From contig JAKNDB010000054.1 of the NCBI GenBank assembly GCA_024305405.1, forward strand, positions 496,001-560,000: a DNA stretch of 64,000 nt, in the 5' to 3' direction. Numbering within the stretch: the stretch's first letter is position 1; every line of letters begins with the position of its first letter. Position numbers and translations under genes: made by a program. Below, piece after piece: positions 30,401-44,035 of the stretch. The notes beneath the pieces were generated by a model, which saw only the letters and a list, made by a program, of their open reading frames with translations, did no database searches and was not told where the DNA came from. This DNA comes from Dirofilaria immitis (lineage: Eukaryota; Nematoda; Chromadorea; Rhabditida; Onchocercidae).

Positions 30401-30852
30401 ATATTTACCTCGTTAAGATTTATCAATGATGACGTACGTGCATTTGAAAATGTAAAATGTGCATTCTAAAATGTAAAACTTACATTTCAAAATATAAAAC
30501 GTGCATTTCAAAATATAAGTTTGTTGATAATTTTGATGAACTTATCAAGAATTATCAAAATTATCAACAAACTTATCAAAAAGAAACTAGTAGTAATATT
30601 TATTAGATTTGAAGCAAAAGTTTAATATAATGAAAGTAATAATCAATATTGATTGTATTTGTGGAAGAAATATTTTCAATAAGAAAAGTTATCCAATTAA
30701 TTATTCTATGATATTTTCAATAAAATAAATTACAGATTCTGATTACGATTGGCCTACTAATCATCTGTATTCATCGTCAACAACGTATACGACAAAAGCC
30801 AACATATGCTATCGTAAATGAATTGCAAGCTATAAAAATGATGAAAAATTAA
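24490..30852 (+). CDS. Cholinesterase-like adhesion protein, no nucleophile serine
   Basis: Type I membrane protein of about 650 residues with an extracellular carboxylesterase fold. Exons: 24490-24607, 24876-25018, 25593-25741, 26203-26251, 26360-26459, 27312-27497, 27701-27925, 28045-28222, 28383-28465, 28648-28741, 29042-29174, about 29348-29503, 29795-30035, 30736-30852. Family landmarks: signal peptide (LFLLLSLLHITFGS), VPYAQPPIGSLRFE, oxyanion-loop type LHGGSFQTGSSS, NYRLGPIG, HGNYGLDDQIEAIRWIRAN, RSGSSIAPWA, LLIGVTNREVV, and GASHGNDC with the His. The nucleophile elbow reads GGMGAG (about residues 229-234) where active enzymes have GxSxG, so the Ser is Gly, as in neuroligin-type adhesion proteins; hydrolysis is not expected. 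A single span (about 620-642) precedes a 25-residue tail. The exon 7/8 join needs one extra A in each of two A7 runs (27856-27862, 27871-27877). The exon 11/12 join is unresolved. Which subfamily (neuroligin, gliotactin, glutactin-like) cannot be settled by eye. Confidence 0.82.
26741..26890. repeat. Intronic 42-bp tandem repeat, about 3.5 copies
   Basis: In intron 5 of the cholinesterase-like gene. The unit is GAGCTATTAATTGAGCTATTTAATAAGTTTATTACTATTTCT-like, 42 bp, with a few substitutions in the first copy. The frame through it is incidental. Confidence 0.85.
27049..27235 (+). pseudogene. Decayed duplicate of cholinesterase-like exon 4
   Basis: This part of intron 5 repeats 26058-26246, that is, the end of intron 3 plus nearly all of exon 4, at high identity and in the same orientation. 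The acceptor region TTTACAGGATAG and the reading frame NKLY.ILIWLHGGS are kept, with one change turning CCA into ACA (Pro to Thr). The copy stops just before the exon's 3' end: the original TTTTCAG|GTAACA is replaced by TAGAAATC, so there is no donor and a stop follows. It is therefore a broken exon copy, not a usable alternative exon. Confidence 0.85.
30517..30574. repeat. Perfect 21-bp inverted repeat in the last intron
   Basis: Arms 30517-30537 and 30554-30574 are exact reverse complements with a 16-nt loop. The arm sequence (TTTGTTGATAATTTTGAT) is the same as the tandem unit found after the gene's stop codon at 30896-31003. Confidence 0.9.
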
Positions 30853-30890
30853 AGATAGAACTTAAAATGCCTTAACTTCTATCTTTAATT
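30847..30890. repeat. Inverted repeat at the stop codon of the cholinesterase-like gene
   Basis: Arms AATTAAAGATAGAA (30847-30860, including the TAA stop) and TTCTATCTTTAATT (30877-30890) are complementary around a 16-nt loop. It could fold in the mRNA at the start of the 3' UTR; function unknown. Confidence 0.8.
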
Positions 30891-30895
30891 TTTCA

Positions 30896-31003
30896 GTTTG
30901 TTAATAATTTTGATTAGTTTGTTAATAATTTTGATAAGTTCGTTGATAATTTTGATAAGTTTGTTGATAATTTTGATAAGTTTGTTGATAGTTTTGATAG
31001 CCT
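30896..31003. repeat. 22-bp tandem repeat downstream of the stop, five copies
   Basis: Copies of TTTGTTGATAATTTTGATAAG, slightly diverged (TTTGTTAATAATTTTGATTAG, TTCGTTGATAA...). The same sequence forms the arms of the inverted repeat at 30517-30574. Confidence 0.85.
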
Positions 31004-32979
31004 ATAATATTAAGATCTCATTTTAATATATTTTATGTATTTTAAATATAAAATTAAAAAAAATTTCCCTTTCCCAGCAATTCTTTACTTTTATTCATTT
31101 CATTTTTTTCTTTTTTTTAAAAGGAAAAAACAAATTAGTCAGAGTGTTGAACTTTTAATTCAAAATTTATTTATAAACTTTCTTCCTTTTGCTTTTTATA
31201 TTGATTCATTTACCCAATACAATCAATTTTATTTAATTATTACTATAAGATAGATCAATTGTTAATAATGTATGTATTGTTGAAATTTATGTGATAAAAT
31301 TAATTTCTATTAACAATAGGACGAAATATAATTATTTAAATATTCGTGATTTAATCGATGTTATCAAATTGATATTTATTTGAGGAAATTATTATTGATA
31401 ATATACATTTACCTGTTAATATTGCCCTAGGCAATACTTTAGAATTAATATTTTTGTATAATAAATTATTGTTTTGTTAAAAATATAAGCCATAAAATTA
31501 TTTATTTTAAAATTATATCAATTTTTGAACAAATTTAAAATTGATTTTTTTGTTTGATTTTGTTATCATTTTTGTAAAATTTTGCATTTTCATAATTTGA
31601 TTATCTTACAATTCTATCAAATCTATGAAATAATATTATAATATTGTAAATTAATTTATTATATATTAAAAATAAAAATATTCGAAATAATCAAATATTT
31701 TAATTTGTTACTTTCTCAAAAGTCGAGAATATTTGATAAAACCTTCGAGAATATCAAATATATATATAGATATCGAATATTGCCAGGTATTAAAACGAAA
31801 ATATATTTTTTTCATGATTTTTATTAAATATTTTACAGCATGTGATAAATTTAAGAAATAAATATGAGAAGGTGGAAATTTCGAGAAGAAATCTTTTTAA
31901 AATAAAAACTAATATAATTTGAAAGAATAAAATAAAAGAATATCAAGAAATCTTATTATATATTAATAATAAAATTAAATAATTTTAAACGTTGAAATTA
32001 AATTTAATTCGATTCTCGAAAAAGTTTATTAATAAATATTTTTATATAATTTATTATCACTTAATTATCTCTTTTATTCATACAATTGTCTCCTCATATT
32101 TATATGACATATAAATAATATCATATGATAAATGATGAGCCATCATTATGAAATTCGCTTTTCTGCATGGATGAATGAATTTTGATAAATATTGCAAAAT
32201 TAAATTTTCAATGGTACTTCATCTCATGATTAATAGTATACCTGAAATATTTATGTCATTCCCTTCTCGTCATTATAAATTTCTGTTTATCAAATTATTA
32301 TAATTTATTTGATATATATGTTTGAAAAAAGTTATAACCTAAAATTTTTATAAATTTCTAAAAATTAATTTTGATTATGTTTCGTTATCATATGAAATTG
32401 ATAAGATTAGAAAATGAACTTCAGAAGTTCAATTAGTTGATTAATATTTCATTTGTTCCATATTTTAATCATTCAAATTTCTAAAATTAATTTGAGAAGT
32501 AACATTGAAAAATAAGTTTGAATTTCAAACTTTGAATTTCTATTTAATGATTGATTGTTTATGCTTTGAACATTTCAAAAAAAGCATTTTAAAATAGTTT
32601 TATCATCAATGAACAAATGATAATAAGTTTGTATTACTTCGATAAGACTTGTTGTAATCAAATGATAAATTGATGATATTATTTGTAACAATCTTTTTTA
32701 AAGTTTTTTCTTTTAATGTTTGCATCAGCATTTTATCTTATCATTTAATATTGTGATCATTGTGCAGGGTGCAGAAAACTTTATAATTAAAATTTTTAAA
32801 TTTATTACAAAGTTTGTTCCAAGCAGGTGTATGACTTTTTTATAGACAATTTTTTTGGCAATTTTCTTCCTTTTAAATTTGTATATTAATAGTCCCGGAA
32901 ATGTATATTTAAAAAAGAGAAGTCATTGAAAAAGTTTAGGCATAGAAGAAAGGACGAAGAATGCAAGATAGGAAAACAA

Positions 32980-33155
32980 AGAAAAAAATGTTGATGATGA
33001 TGATAATTGTGATAATGATGATGATGATGTGACAACTGGAATAGCCAAAAAATTATCACTTATAATTTTATTGATTAAAAAATGATGTTGATGATGATGA
33101 TAATTGTGATAATGTTGTGACAACAGGAATAGCCAAAAATTATCACTTGTAATTT
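32980..33155. repeat. Imperfect tandem duplication of about 90 bp
   Basis: The block GTTGATGATGATGATAATTGTGATAATG...GACAACTGGAATAGCCAAAA...TTATCACTTATAATTTTATTG is repeated once, with loss of part of the GAT run in the second copy (33083 on). Confidence 0.8.
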
Positions 33156-34860
33156 TATTGGTTTGCAGAAAAAGCAGTTGAATTGAATAGTAAGTGGAGA
33201 GAAAATTTTTTATTTTTAAACTTCTCATCCATAAATTAATGGCAATTTTTTCTTTTTAAATTTCCAAAGAAACCTGTTTTTGTCGTAATAATATTGTTGT
33301 AAGAAGCAAACTCAAATTTTTTTAAGATGTATTTTTAAAAGATAATTTTAAGAATTAAAAAAAAAAAACTGGAATTATTTTTATCAATCATTCGCTTTAA
33401 GATTTTTGTTTCACATATTGAAAGAATTAATCATTTAATGAAAAAAATTAGCCTCGATTTATTTATTTGTCTTGATAAAGAATTATTTTCCTTTTATCTT
33501 ATCAATTCTTATTTATTGGCAATGAAGCATTTGTTAAAGAAAAGTTTCATTATCAGTTCAAAGTTAATTTATCTTTTTAAAAATTCCCAAAATTCAAACT
33601 TTTCCTCTAAATTAATTCGATTGTTTGTTAAATGAGTAAAATTAAATTGATAAATCTGTTATCAGTAAATGAGTAAATAGTTATACTTATCAGTAATTAG
33701 TTGTTATTTATATTATTTTGATTGTAAATGTTCATTTTTATAGAAATCAAATTGTTGCAGTAAAAAATTTCGAATTATCAATTTATTTCGATCCGCCGCA
33801 AAATGTATAAAATAATATCTTATCTATCAATTTGATGGATCATCGAATTGATAGATAAAAGCAATGAAATTTTATCCTTTTATTTTTATTGCCTCATTTT
33901 CTCATTTTTCCTTTCTCTTTTCAATAATTTTTATTTTTTCGAATTTTTGAATTTTCTTAAAGTATTCGATCGAGCAATAATTGTTTTCCTTCCGTTGGCA
34001 AATGTATCGAAAAAAATGTCAAAGAGAACAATCCCTATTTCAACAATAAATTTTGAAAATTTTTTATTGGAATAGAAAAATGGGAAATGATGATAATATG
34101 AATGAATCATCGTTTAAATGTACTTTTTAAATGATAAAAAGAAAAAACGAAAAAGAAAAGTTTTCATTACAGTTGACCTGATATATAATCTCCAGTATAT
34201 ACCTAAAATTTGTTTATTAAATAAATATCTTATCTTCTTCTTCATCAAATATTATTATGAGCTTTTTTTCTATCATTTGTTTTGATTAGTTAATAGATGT
34301 ATATTATATTTAAATGTTAATTTGATATTCGATAAAAAGATCAAAGTATGAAATATAATAGTTCGAATTTTATAATAAAATTAGGTATAGTAAAAATAAA
34401 CTTTTTTTTATCACAACAAATGGGAGGAAATGATTGCTTCTATACAAGTTTTGAGCCGTGAAATATATCATCATATATTTATTGTGTCAAATAGAAATTT
34501 ATTTATTACTGAAATTGTTCATTGATCGTTTTAATTATTTAATAAAAAAAAAACAAATTGATAATCATTTCAACAAATATTTTTAATTCCTTCCATACTA
34601 ACACCAACCTATAATATATACATATATATATATATTTTTTTAAACGAACTTTGTTAAATTGTTTGAATGACTCATATTACATTTAAATTGTAATTAATTT
34701 CGATGAATCATATTAGTGAAATGAACATCATTTCAATGATAATAAATATTAATGAATGTATCAAAAAACTAAACAAAATAATGTCGAAAAAATTTTGCTT
34801 TAAATGATTGAGAAGAAATCTAAAAACTTTAAATTGAATTATATTAAGGTAAAATTTTTG

Positions 34861-35085
34861 AAATTAATTAAAAATACAGGTAATCAATCAATACTCCATC
34901 ATTTATAGTTAAATTTAAAATTAATTAACAAATACAAGTAATCAATCAATACTTCATCATTTATAGTTAAATTTAAAATTACAAATACAAGTAATCAATC
35001 AATACTTCATCATTTATTGTTAAATTTGAAATTAATTAACAAATACAGGTAATCAATCAATACTTCGTTATTCGTAGTTCTAAAT
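34861..35085. repeat. About 60-bp tandem repeat, four copies
   Basis: Copies share AAATACARGTAATCAATCAATACTYCATCATTTATAGTTAAATTT and AAATTAATTAAC; copy 3 has lost a few bases. AT-rich, non-coding. Confidence 0.85.
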
Positions 35086-36280
35086 TAATATTTTGATAAG
35101 TTTTTTTTTAGAGAAAGTTTTATGTAGAAAAGATGTTTACAAAAATTATATTTATATCAATTTCTTTCGTATTCTTAATTCATTTTTTTCTGAAAATATC
35201 TTTTTAAAGCTTGAAAAAATTTAATTCCATAGCAGTACAATGTTCATTTTTAATTAACCTATTCAATTATATCAATCAATCCAGGTAAATCTTATCCAAT
35301 AGTAAACATCATCAAAATTGCAATAGTTTTCAATATTTTATTGTTTACTTTTTATTTGTTTACTTGCTTCTTTCATTATTAGTCGATCATTTAATCGTTT
35401 ATTGATATGCCTGTTTATCAACTATCTCTTACTACTTTATTTTGCCCATTGGTCACTTGATATCATTCATTTCTTATCACTTTCAGCATAATTTATTCAA
35501 TTTACTTATTGTTTAATAAATCATTTTTCTACAAGATTTTTGATAATATGCTTGAGAATATAATTATTTATTAAAAATATTGCAAAAGATATGCTTTCCA
35601 ATATCATTTAATTTTATCAATCATTCTTTAAAATTATCATCTATCAGTAAACTTAATGTTCTCATTGTACAATGAACAATTCCGATCTCGTGATAGCTAA
35701 CAGCCAATCAATAATGCATCACAAAATTTGCTATCAAAATTAGAAAATTTTTACTATTTCAAAAAAAATGAAATGGCCTTTGTCAAGAGCTAAATCTAAT
35801 CAATAATCATTGATACTATTGTCATAACACTATCATTTTTGCAATACATTATCATTGTATTTTTAATACTTCGATCGGTCCAGATTAATAATCGCTGATC
35901 ATAATTTCAATCTTTCTCTTTCTTCTTTAGCAATATCAACTTACTTTGTTGGCAATACCAGATGTTTAATTGCTTGGTTTGTTGATTTATTGTTATTTTC
36001 TATGAATAATATTTATCGATTATCAATTTGCCGAAATTTGCATATAATATTTGATGGTTCTATTAAAAGTTTCAAATATGTTGGAACCGACTAGTACCAT
36101 TTTTTTCTTTTTTTATTCGTTTCTTTTCTTTTCTTTCACTTAATCTCTTCTAATAAATAATAATAAAATGTATCGTATAACTTTGACCTTTTATAATTTT
36201 TTTTTTTTATAAAAATAACATTTATCATTTAAAATGATAAAATAAAATTTTGACAATTTTAAATTTCTTTTATAAAGAGA

Positions 36281-36282
36281 AA

Positions 36283-36314
<32 letters not shown>

Positions 36315-36363
36315 GAGGAAGAAAGAAAGAAAGAAAGAAAGAAAGAGAGAAAGAAAGAAAGAA
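36281..36363. repeat. (GAAA)n microsatellite
   Basis: About 20 GAAA units with a few GAGA interruptions. A further GA-rich tract (GAGAGA/GAAAAA) lies at 36498-36556. Confidence 0.9.
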
Positions 36364-37796
36364 GCAATTTAATTGCTATTAGAAGCGGCCACTTTATTGT
36401 TATATATTAGTTTGAATTTATTTTATTTTTTAAAAAAATAAAATTTCTCATATTTTTCTCGTTGAATAACTTTTTTCATATGCCATTTAAAAATTGACTG
36501 AGAAAGAGAGAGAGAGAGAAAAAGAAAGAGAGAGAGAAAAAAGAAAGAGAGAGAGAATGATATGACATCTGTTGGAAGAAAAATTTTAATTTTGTTATTG
36601 CATTTTTATTGAAAAATTTTCTTTCAAATTTACAAAATTTAAAAATTATTAGCATTATTTAATCTCACTTCAATTCATATAATATTTTGAGATATAATAA
36701 AATAGGCAAAGAAGAAATTCTTCATCGTCATTTCGTCTGTTTTTATTTCTCGAAGCAAAACATCTCGAGAATTCTATTGCAGGAAAAAAACAAGCAAAAG
36801 AAAAGTTTTAAAAGAAAAAACTTTCTTAAAAAATCTTATCAAAGTTTGTTTTTTGATTTTTTCTTGTGAAGGAGAAAATTATTGACTTTTAGAAGATGAA
36901 AGAAAATGAAATATTTGAAAATAAAAAAAAATATTTATTTATTTTTCTAAAAATTGAAGGAGTTAAATTGAAGGATTTTTCTTAATCTGATAATTGCTCG
37001 CTTTTTTTTTGATAAAGAATTTAACTCTTTTTTTTCTATGAATGATTTAGATATGAAAAAAAATACTTCTCATTAATTGTTTTTATTTTTAAATAAGAAT
37101 TATTATCCTTTAATTATTTTAATATTAAAATAACCAATTCAAGAACTCAGGCTCATTATTCGATAAATATTTTAAATTGATCATTGCTTTTTAACAATTT
37201 GATAAATGTTTTCGTTTAAGAAATACTATTAATTTTAAAATACTATTTAATCAATCATTAACATAACAATACATCCTTCTAATGGCAAGTTTATTTTTTC
37301 TTTTTTCAAATGTATTTTTTATATGACAAAATTTATTATTAAAATTTGATGCATCTTTGTATTCGTTAAACGAGAAGAATCTGAAGCAAAAGATTTTTCA
37401 AAAATGAATTATTTCACATATCGCAATACTATTCGATACTATTAGTTTTCATATGAATTTGATGCGATTAATTTTCATGCGAATTCGATGCGACTAGTTT
37501 TCATGCGAAATAAATTTATGCTTAAATGGAAATTTTGTCCTAACTAGATGAAAATATTTATATTGTAATTACAAGCACAATGTACATTTAATAACAATAA
37601 TAAACGATAAGCTATGAAACAAATATTTTTAATATCAAAGATTTTTCAAAAAAAAAAAGAAAGTGTCTGTGATATTTCAAACTTCGTCCTAAAGTATTTT
37701 AATTAGAGAATTACCACTTTCTGATCTTTTCTCAAGTTAATATTTAACTCTCGATTTTGGAAATTTGTATTTATATTGTTTGGCGTATTTGATATA

Positions 37797-38010
37797 TATT
37801 GAATTACTCTGAAAATCAAGATTGTAAATTCGAAATTAATATATATCATGATTACTAAATGAGAATTGATATATATCAACATTATTAATTGCTAATTAAC
37901 ATGTATTACGATTACTAAATGGGAATTGACATATATCAAGATTATTAATTGTTAATTAACATATATTACGATTATTAATTGAAAATTAATATATATCACG
38001 ATTACTAATT
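37797..38010. repeat. Degenerate ATATATCA-GATTATTAATTG repeats
   Basis: Six or so copies of a 30-35-bp unit (AATTAACATATATYACGATTATTAATTG) with variable spacing. Non-coding. Confidence 0.6.
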
Positions 38011-40523
38011 GAAAATATTGAACTTCATTGAAAATCGAGATTTACAAATTAGGAATTATTAATTGGAAATTTTAACAAATAAGATTTAAAATTGAACATA
38101 ATTTTGAAATTTATAAAAAATATATTTCCTTGTAGCGAATTTAAATTTAAACAGTTATTTTAAATTAATTATAGTATAGTTGAGAAACTAAGTTGTATAA
38201 AGTTGAAAGAAAAATTTATAGTACTAACGATAGCTTTTCGAAAAAAAGTATAATTAAAAAATAAAACTTCGTGAAAAGAATTTTTAAAAAGAAAAACTTA
38301 ATCGATAATAATAATTTAGTTAAAAAAATAACTTAATCGTTATGAATTTGAATTAAAATATTTAATAGAATTAATTGTGGAGAAGGATTAATTATCGAGA
38401 AAGATTAAGTGTCGGAAACAATATGCTATGTAGGAAAAAGAAAGCGTTAGTTTGAGCAATTTTTAAATTTCTATTATTTTTTTCCAAAAATTTCTAATAT
38501 GTATGATCAGTTTACACATTGATTTATATATCATATCGATAATTAATATGATTGATTGATTAGATGATAACTTTTGAATTGTTTGAAAGAAAAAAATGAT
38601 TTAAATCATAAAGATTTCATACATTAATATCAAATTAATTGAAAAAAAGGCAATATACTTTTTAGTATAAGAATTAATTAACAAATTAATTAGCTAAGTT
38701 GAAAAATTTTTAAACTCATTAACTTTATGAATCATTTTTAAGAAATTGAAATATATTCTTTATTCTTCTAATCGTTTATTTATTCTTACATTCTCTTTCT
38801 TATTTTTTTCTTATTCTCTCAGGACAAAGTTTAATTTTAAAAATAAACTTAAAACTTTTTTTTCATTAAATTGCTGGCAAATTAAATTGGTAATAGAAGT
38901 AGTATTTAAAGAGAAGAAAAATCTATGCGAAAAATTGTTTTTCATAATTTAAACAAATAGTTTGATAAAATGCTTTTTTTTAATCTCTAAGTTGTATTGT
39001 TTTTTTTCTGCTAGATTTTATAAATTTAATTATAATTCCAACTAAATTAATTGAATTATAAAAGTTTGATAATAAATATTTTCCGCCTATTTCTTAATTT
39101 TAAATTATTACTTTTATGATTTATTGATTTTTTCTTGATAATTTAAATTAAAATTTATGATTATCGATTATCAATTTATTTCATTAAGCTATTAATTAAG
39201 TTTAAAATTAAAATATTTGAATGAAAAAAAGACGATAATAATGAAAGACGAAATAATTAAAATTACAAAGAAAACAAAACGATACGTTTATTTTAATTTT
39301 TTTCTTTGAAAATTTTTTAACATTTTATAGTTTAAATGATCATTGATTAAAATGAATCATCATTTAAAAATCACATTTGATAGAAAATAGATAATTGTTT
39401 GAGCCTATTTTTAGCCTATATATTTGAAGGATATATGATTTGATATGTGAAAAGGTGCGAAAATAACTTTGACCTTGATATCATCGAATGAGAAAAAAAT
39501 CGTTGTAATAATTTATATTTCAAAATGTATTGGATGTGTAGAAAATCTTTTCGTTTGATACTAAATTTTTTTTGGCTTTTTGAATCACAAATATTTGTTT
39601 AAATTGTCTAAAAAAAAAAAATTTACTAAAATTTCTTCTTTAATAAATTTATTTCAATTTAATATTAAATATTAAAAATGACAGTAATTCCTCCCTTCCC
39701 TCTCCTCCCCTCTCTTCCATCTTTTCTCCAAAATTAAATATTAAATTTGAAAATTATTTAACTAAAACTTATCATTCATGTTAGCATGTATGATAATATA
39801 AGATGGTTAAATGTAAATATTATTGTCAACAGCAAGTATTTTATAATAAGATTAAAACTATTTATTTTTATAGGTAAGTAAAGAGCAAAGATTGAGTTGT
39901 AGTTAAATTTTCTTCTTCTTTATACCATTTCTTTTTTCTTTTTACCATAACTAGTTGTTGAAAGAAGATTGTATATTTTGTTCGTCGAGATTTTTTAAAA
40001 AAAAAATTTATTTGAATTAATCAATATTTCATAAGAAAAAGTTTATAATTTCCATATAGTTCTATTGAAAGAAATGAAAGAATTAAATTTAAATTAAAAA
40101 TTGAAATTGAAATTTTGCACTCAATTTGTTTATTTGATTTCAATTGTAAGAGATGAAAGAATCGAATTCAAATTTGAAATTAAAATTTGGAATTTGCATG
40201 CAATTTATTTATTTGATTTCATTATAGGGAATAAAAGAATGAAATTTAAATTAAGAATTAAAATATATCCAATATATACATATATATATGAATCGATTGT
40301 TTCATTGATTTTGTTTACAGTTTGATTAAAAGTGAATAGTTTAGTCTATTTACTTAAGAGATAAAAATATGAATCAAATTGTAAAGTAGTTAAAATATCT
40401 CATCTTGCCATTTATCCCTCTCTCCTCTCTCTCCCCCTCTCCCTCCCTATCTCTTTCTTCCCTCTCTTTTTTTCTCTTCCTCTTTCTCTCTCTCTTTTTT
40501 GCATATTTTTCTATTTTTTTTCA

Positions 40524-42111
40524 TCAACTTTTGCCAAATGGTAGCAAAATTGCGGATAGTAATGCATCAAAATTATTTCCTTTCAATCCTTTCTAACAAA
40601 CTCATTCAATCCATTTCAATAAATTTCAAATATACAATTGCTTAATGGTATAGATATTATTGTGAGTAATAATAGGGATGGATATATTCATATGATAATG
40701 ATTGAACCAATGATTGACCTTATTTTGCTATGAAATTTATTAAACCATAAATATATTATGATTATTTATAGATCATCATTTTATTGATTGATTATCATTT
40801 TCTTTTTCTTCTTTTATATCCTCTATATTAATTTGAACTTTTATTTGTTGTAATTTGTAATTATCAATAAGAATAGTAGCAGTAGCATAGATTGTTAAAT
40901 TGTTATTTTAAATTTAATTAATCATTTAATATACTTAATTTAATTAATCATTTAATATACTTAATTTAATTAATCATTTAATATACTTAATTTAATTAAT
41001 CATTTAATATACTTAATTTAATTAATCATTTAATATACCTAATTTAATTAATCATTTAATATATTTAATTTAATTAATCATTTAATATACTTAATTTAAT
41101 TAATCATTTAATATACTTAATTTAATTAATCATTTAATATACTTAATTTAATTAATCATTTAATATACCTAATTTAATTAATCATTTAATATATTTAATT
41201 TAATTAATCATTTAATATATTTAATTTAATTAATCATTTAATATATTTAATTTAATTAATCATTTAATATTAACAATTTCAATTTTAATTATTTTTTGTC
41301 AATTAATCAAATTTGTAATAAATTACAAATTATTTTAATTAAATTATTTTTTTGATTATTTTATTTGCAAATAATATAATATTATAAAATACAAAAATGG
41401 AAATTATTTTAATTTATTGAAACGATTTTTAAGTAAAAGATCGAATTAAAATGCTATGAATGTAATTTAGAAACTGGATTTCAACATTATTTTTTGATAA
41501 GTTTAGAATTTCTTTTTCTCTTTTTTCAAAATCGGCAAAAAAATAATTAATGCTTTAAAAGATTGATTACATCTTATCATTTCAAACCCATTGATACGAA
41601 GACGTTCCTTCATACATGATTACTTTTTGAACGAATAATCCATCCATACACTATACTATATTGAAATCTATTTGATGATAATAAAAATTATCAGTTAATT
41701 AGTAAAATGATGATAGTAGATGTGTATCTCTGTCTGTATGTGTTATGTGTCTGTGTGTGCGTTTGTAAAAGATCAATTACATTTAATTATTTAAATTTAA
41801 TATTACATCTTATCATTAAGATCCGTTGATAAGAAAGCTTTTTCTCATGATATAACTATTTTTTAAAATAATCCGCTGACGGATAATATATTGAAATCCA
41901 TTTGATAATAGTAAAAATTATCAGTTAGCTAATGATAATAGATTGCCTGTGAAATATGCATAGAATATAACTGAAGCAATAATATGATTAATCATTTTGT
42001 ACTTACTGTGGCATCTAAATTATGGCTTTTTTGATATTTGATTGTTATCGGCGAGCTGCCCTCTATTATGGAAATGTTTGATTCTGATCTCGAGTTATGT
42101 TCATTCAGCAT
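40524..42111 (-). CDS. Candidate small two-exon gene
   Basis: Two minus-strand segments fit as exons: 42111-42007 (35 codons from ATG, MLNEHNSRSESNISIIEGSS..., donor ACA|GTAAGTAC) and 40592-40524 (acceptor TTTGTTAG, 22 codons KGLKGNNFDALLSAILLPFG.. then TGA). Both junctions are phase 0, giving a 57-residue product. The frame stays open upstream to another ATG near 42145 (MLECQKKSVYL...), so the start is uncertain. Both segments are GC-richer than their flanks. There is no signal peptide in this model and no recognised family. The 1.4-kb intron contains the 26-bp array. Chance exons are possible. Confidence 0.35.
40908..41272. repeat. 26-bp minisatellite, about 14 copies
   Basis: Unit ATCATTTAATATACTTAATTTAATTA, with ATATACCTAA and ATATATTTAA variants recurring in a regular order, which suggests block-wise expansion. 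Extremely AT-rich. Confidence 0.95.
41540..41945. repeat. Diverged direct duplication of about 160 bp
   Basis: Positions about 41555-41715 and 41795-41945 share TTACATCTTATCATT, CCRTTGATA.GAA, ATAATCCRYYSA, ATATTGAAATCYATTTGAT and AAAAATTATCAGTTA in the same order, with many substitutions and a GT-rich insertion (41722-41765) between them. Confidence 0.65.
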
Positions 42112-44035
42112 CAAGTAAACACTTTTTTTTTGACATTCCAGCATATAAAATGCTAGATGATATGATAATAGTGATAAGAGGAATAGTAAAATGTTGCAGG
42201 ATATGATAGAAATATTTCTGTAAAAAAATGCAAAAATACTATTTGATAATTAGCTTTAAAAAGTGTTATTTAGAAGATTGTTTAATTAAATAATTAAGAA
42301 TATTTATTAAGTTAAATATATACTTATTATATGGTACAATTCAAAAAATATATATATATCAAAATATAATTTAATATATAATTTGAAAAAAATATATTTG
42401 AAATTTAATTTATTATCACAAAAGATTTTCTTAGCTTCAAGAATATAATTAATTAAATTTGAAAAAAAGTTTGAATGCAAAACTAAATTCTAACTTTTAA
42501 AACAAAAATTTGCAACTTTCTTTATAGGAAATTTGAGTGGCCTTGAATGATATCGTAGAAAATTGTTGGAAAAAAAATTGTGTTTCATTAATTGACAAAA
42601 AAAAATAAAATGAAATTTCAATCGTTTTCTTACTACAATTATAAGACTTAATAATAATATATTCAAATAAATTATAATTTATTAGAAATTGAAAAAGTTT
42701 TTTATATCGCAAATTTTACTTCTTTTTTTCAATTTATTATTTTATGAAAATTTTTAAAATTTTCAATTATTTTTGTTTTTTGCTAAAATTTGAATAATTT
42801 TAAATTTGAAATTTTGATTATTTTCTTTGTTTGTAATTGCAAACAAGAAAAAAAATTAAAATTGAAATATATTTTGATATTGAAATTAGTAATCAATTAA
42901 AATTTATTGATCAATCCAAAAGTGAATATAATTTATTTTGAAATGTTAAAGCTTATTTTTATTTATGTGCTTGAATATTTGTTAATGCAATTAGTCATAG
43001 CTATGATAAAAGGTTGCTACGATTGAAAACGATAAAACTTTTTACATCTTTTCTCTCTCAGATATATTTTCCTGGCCAAAAAAATGAGAAAAAATAGGAA
43101 AGAAAAATTAGAAAGCAAATAAAACATTTTTCTATTTCCTTTCTAACAAGTTTTTAGAAATGCTATCAATCAAAAAAAAAATCTCGAGAAAATGAAATAT
43201 ATATTCAATTAGTAGCAGTAGAAATTTTGACTAAATAATGTTCATCTAATGATCAAACAATATCTTCGTTTACTTTCTTTTCTAAAGCCAATATTTAAAT
43301 ATTTTAAGAAACCTTTTAAATGTCATTTTTCTATAAATATAATTTATCTAAAAAGTTCGTTTATACATTTTATTGATTAATATTAATCATCAATTATTCT
43401 CTAATATTTACATAATTATTGTACACTAATTTATTTACTTTTTAATTTGAAATTTTTCTTTTTACAAGAAAATAAAATATGTTATAGAAGAGTTTTTTAG
43501 ATATTTGATTTTTAAAAAATTTAAAATTGAAATATCGAATTAAAATCGTTTTTGTGAATTTAAATTTAAATGCTTTCAACACAAATTTCTTCTAATTCTT
43601 AAGCATTCTCTTTTGAATTTCTTTTTTTTTTTTTAAAAATAATTATTTATTTTATTGCTTCTATTTTATAGCTATGAAAAATAATTTTCCCACAAAAATA
43701 ACTAATTGTTAAATTTTATTGATCGAAATAGCTATCATAGAAAAAAGCAAAATTATCAATCGAAATTTTTATTTTGATAATATCATAGATGCGTCATTTT
43801 ATTCACGTGAATACGTATAAAGTAGTGATTAATGATAAAATGTGTAAAGTACTGTTGTCATTTGTTCAACTATTTTTCCATTCACTGGAAAATTCAAAAA
43901 TTTTCTGTTTGATTTTTTTTTTTATTCGACAATCAGCCATAAATATTCATCTATCAAACTTTCTCCATATATTTGTTTATTTACAAAATAATATCATTTG
44001 CTATGCTAACAAGTATAGTTAGCACTAGTATTGGT

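Larger units (their letters stand above)
30853..40523. other. Long gene-poor, repeat-rich stretch
   Basis: About 9.7 kb without an exon I can defend. It carries the 3' flank of the cholinesterase-like gene, several short tandem repeats, (GAAA)n and (GA)n microsatellites, and polypyrimidine tracts near 39690-39730 and 40410-40500. The open frames seen here are short, low-complexity and Phe/Leu/Lys-rich, as expected by chance at this base composition. Confidence 0.5.
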
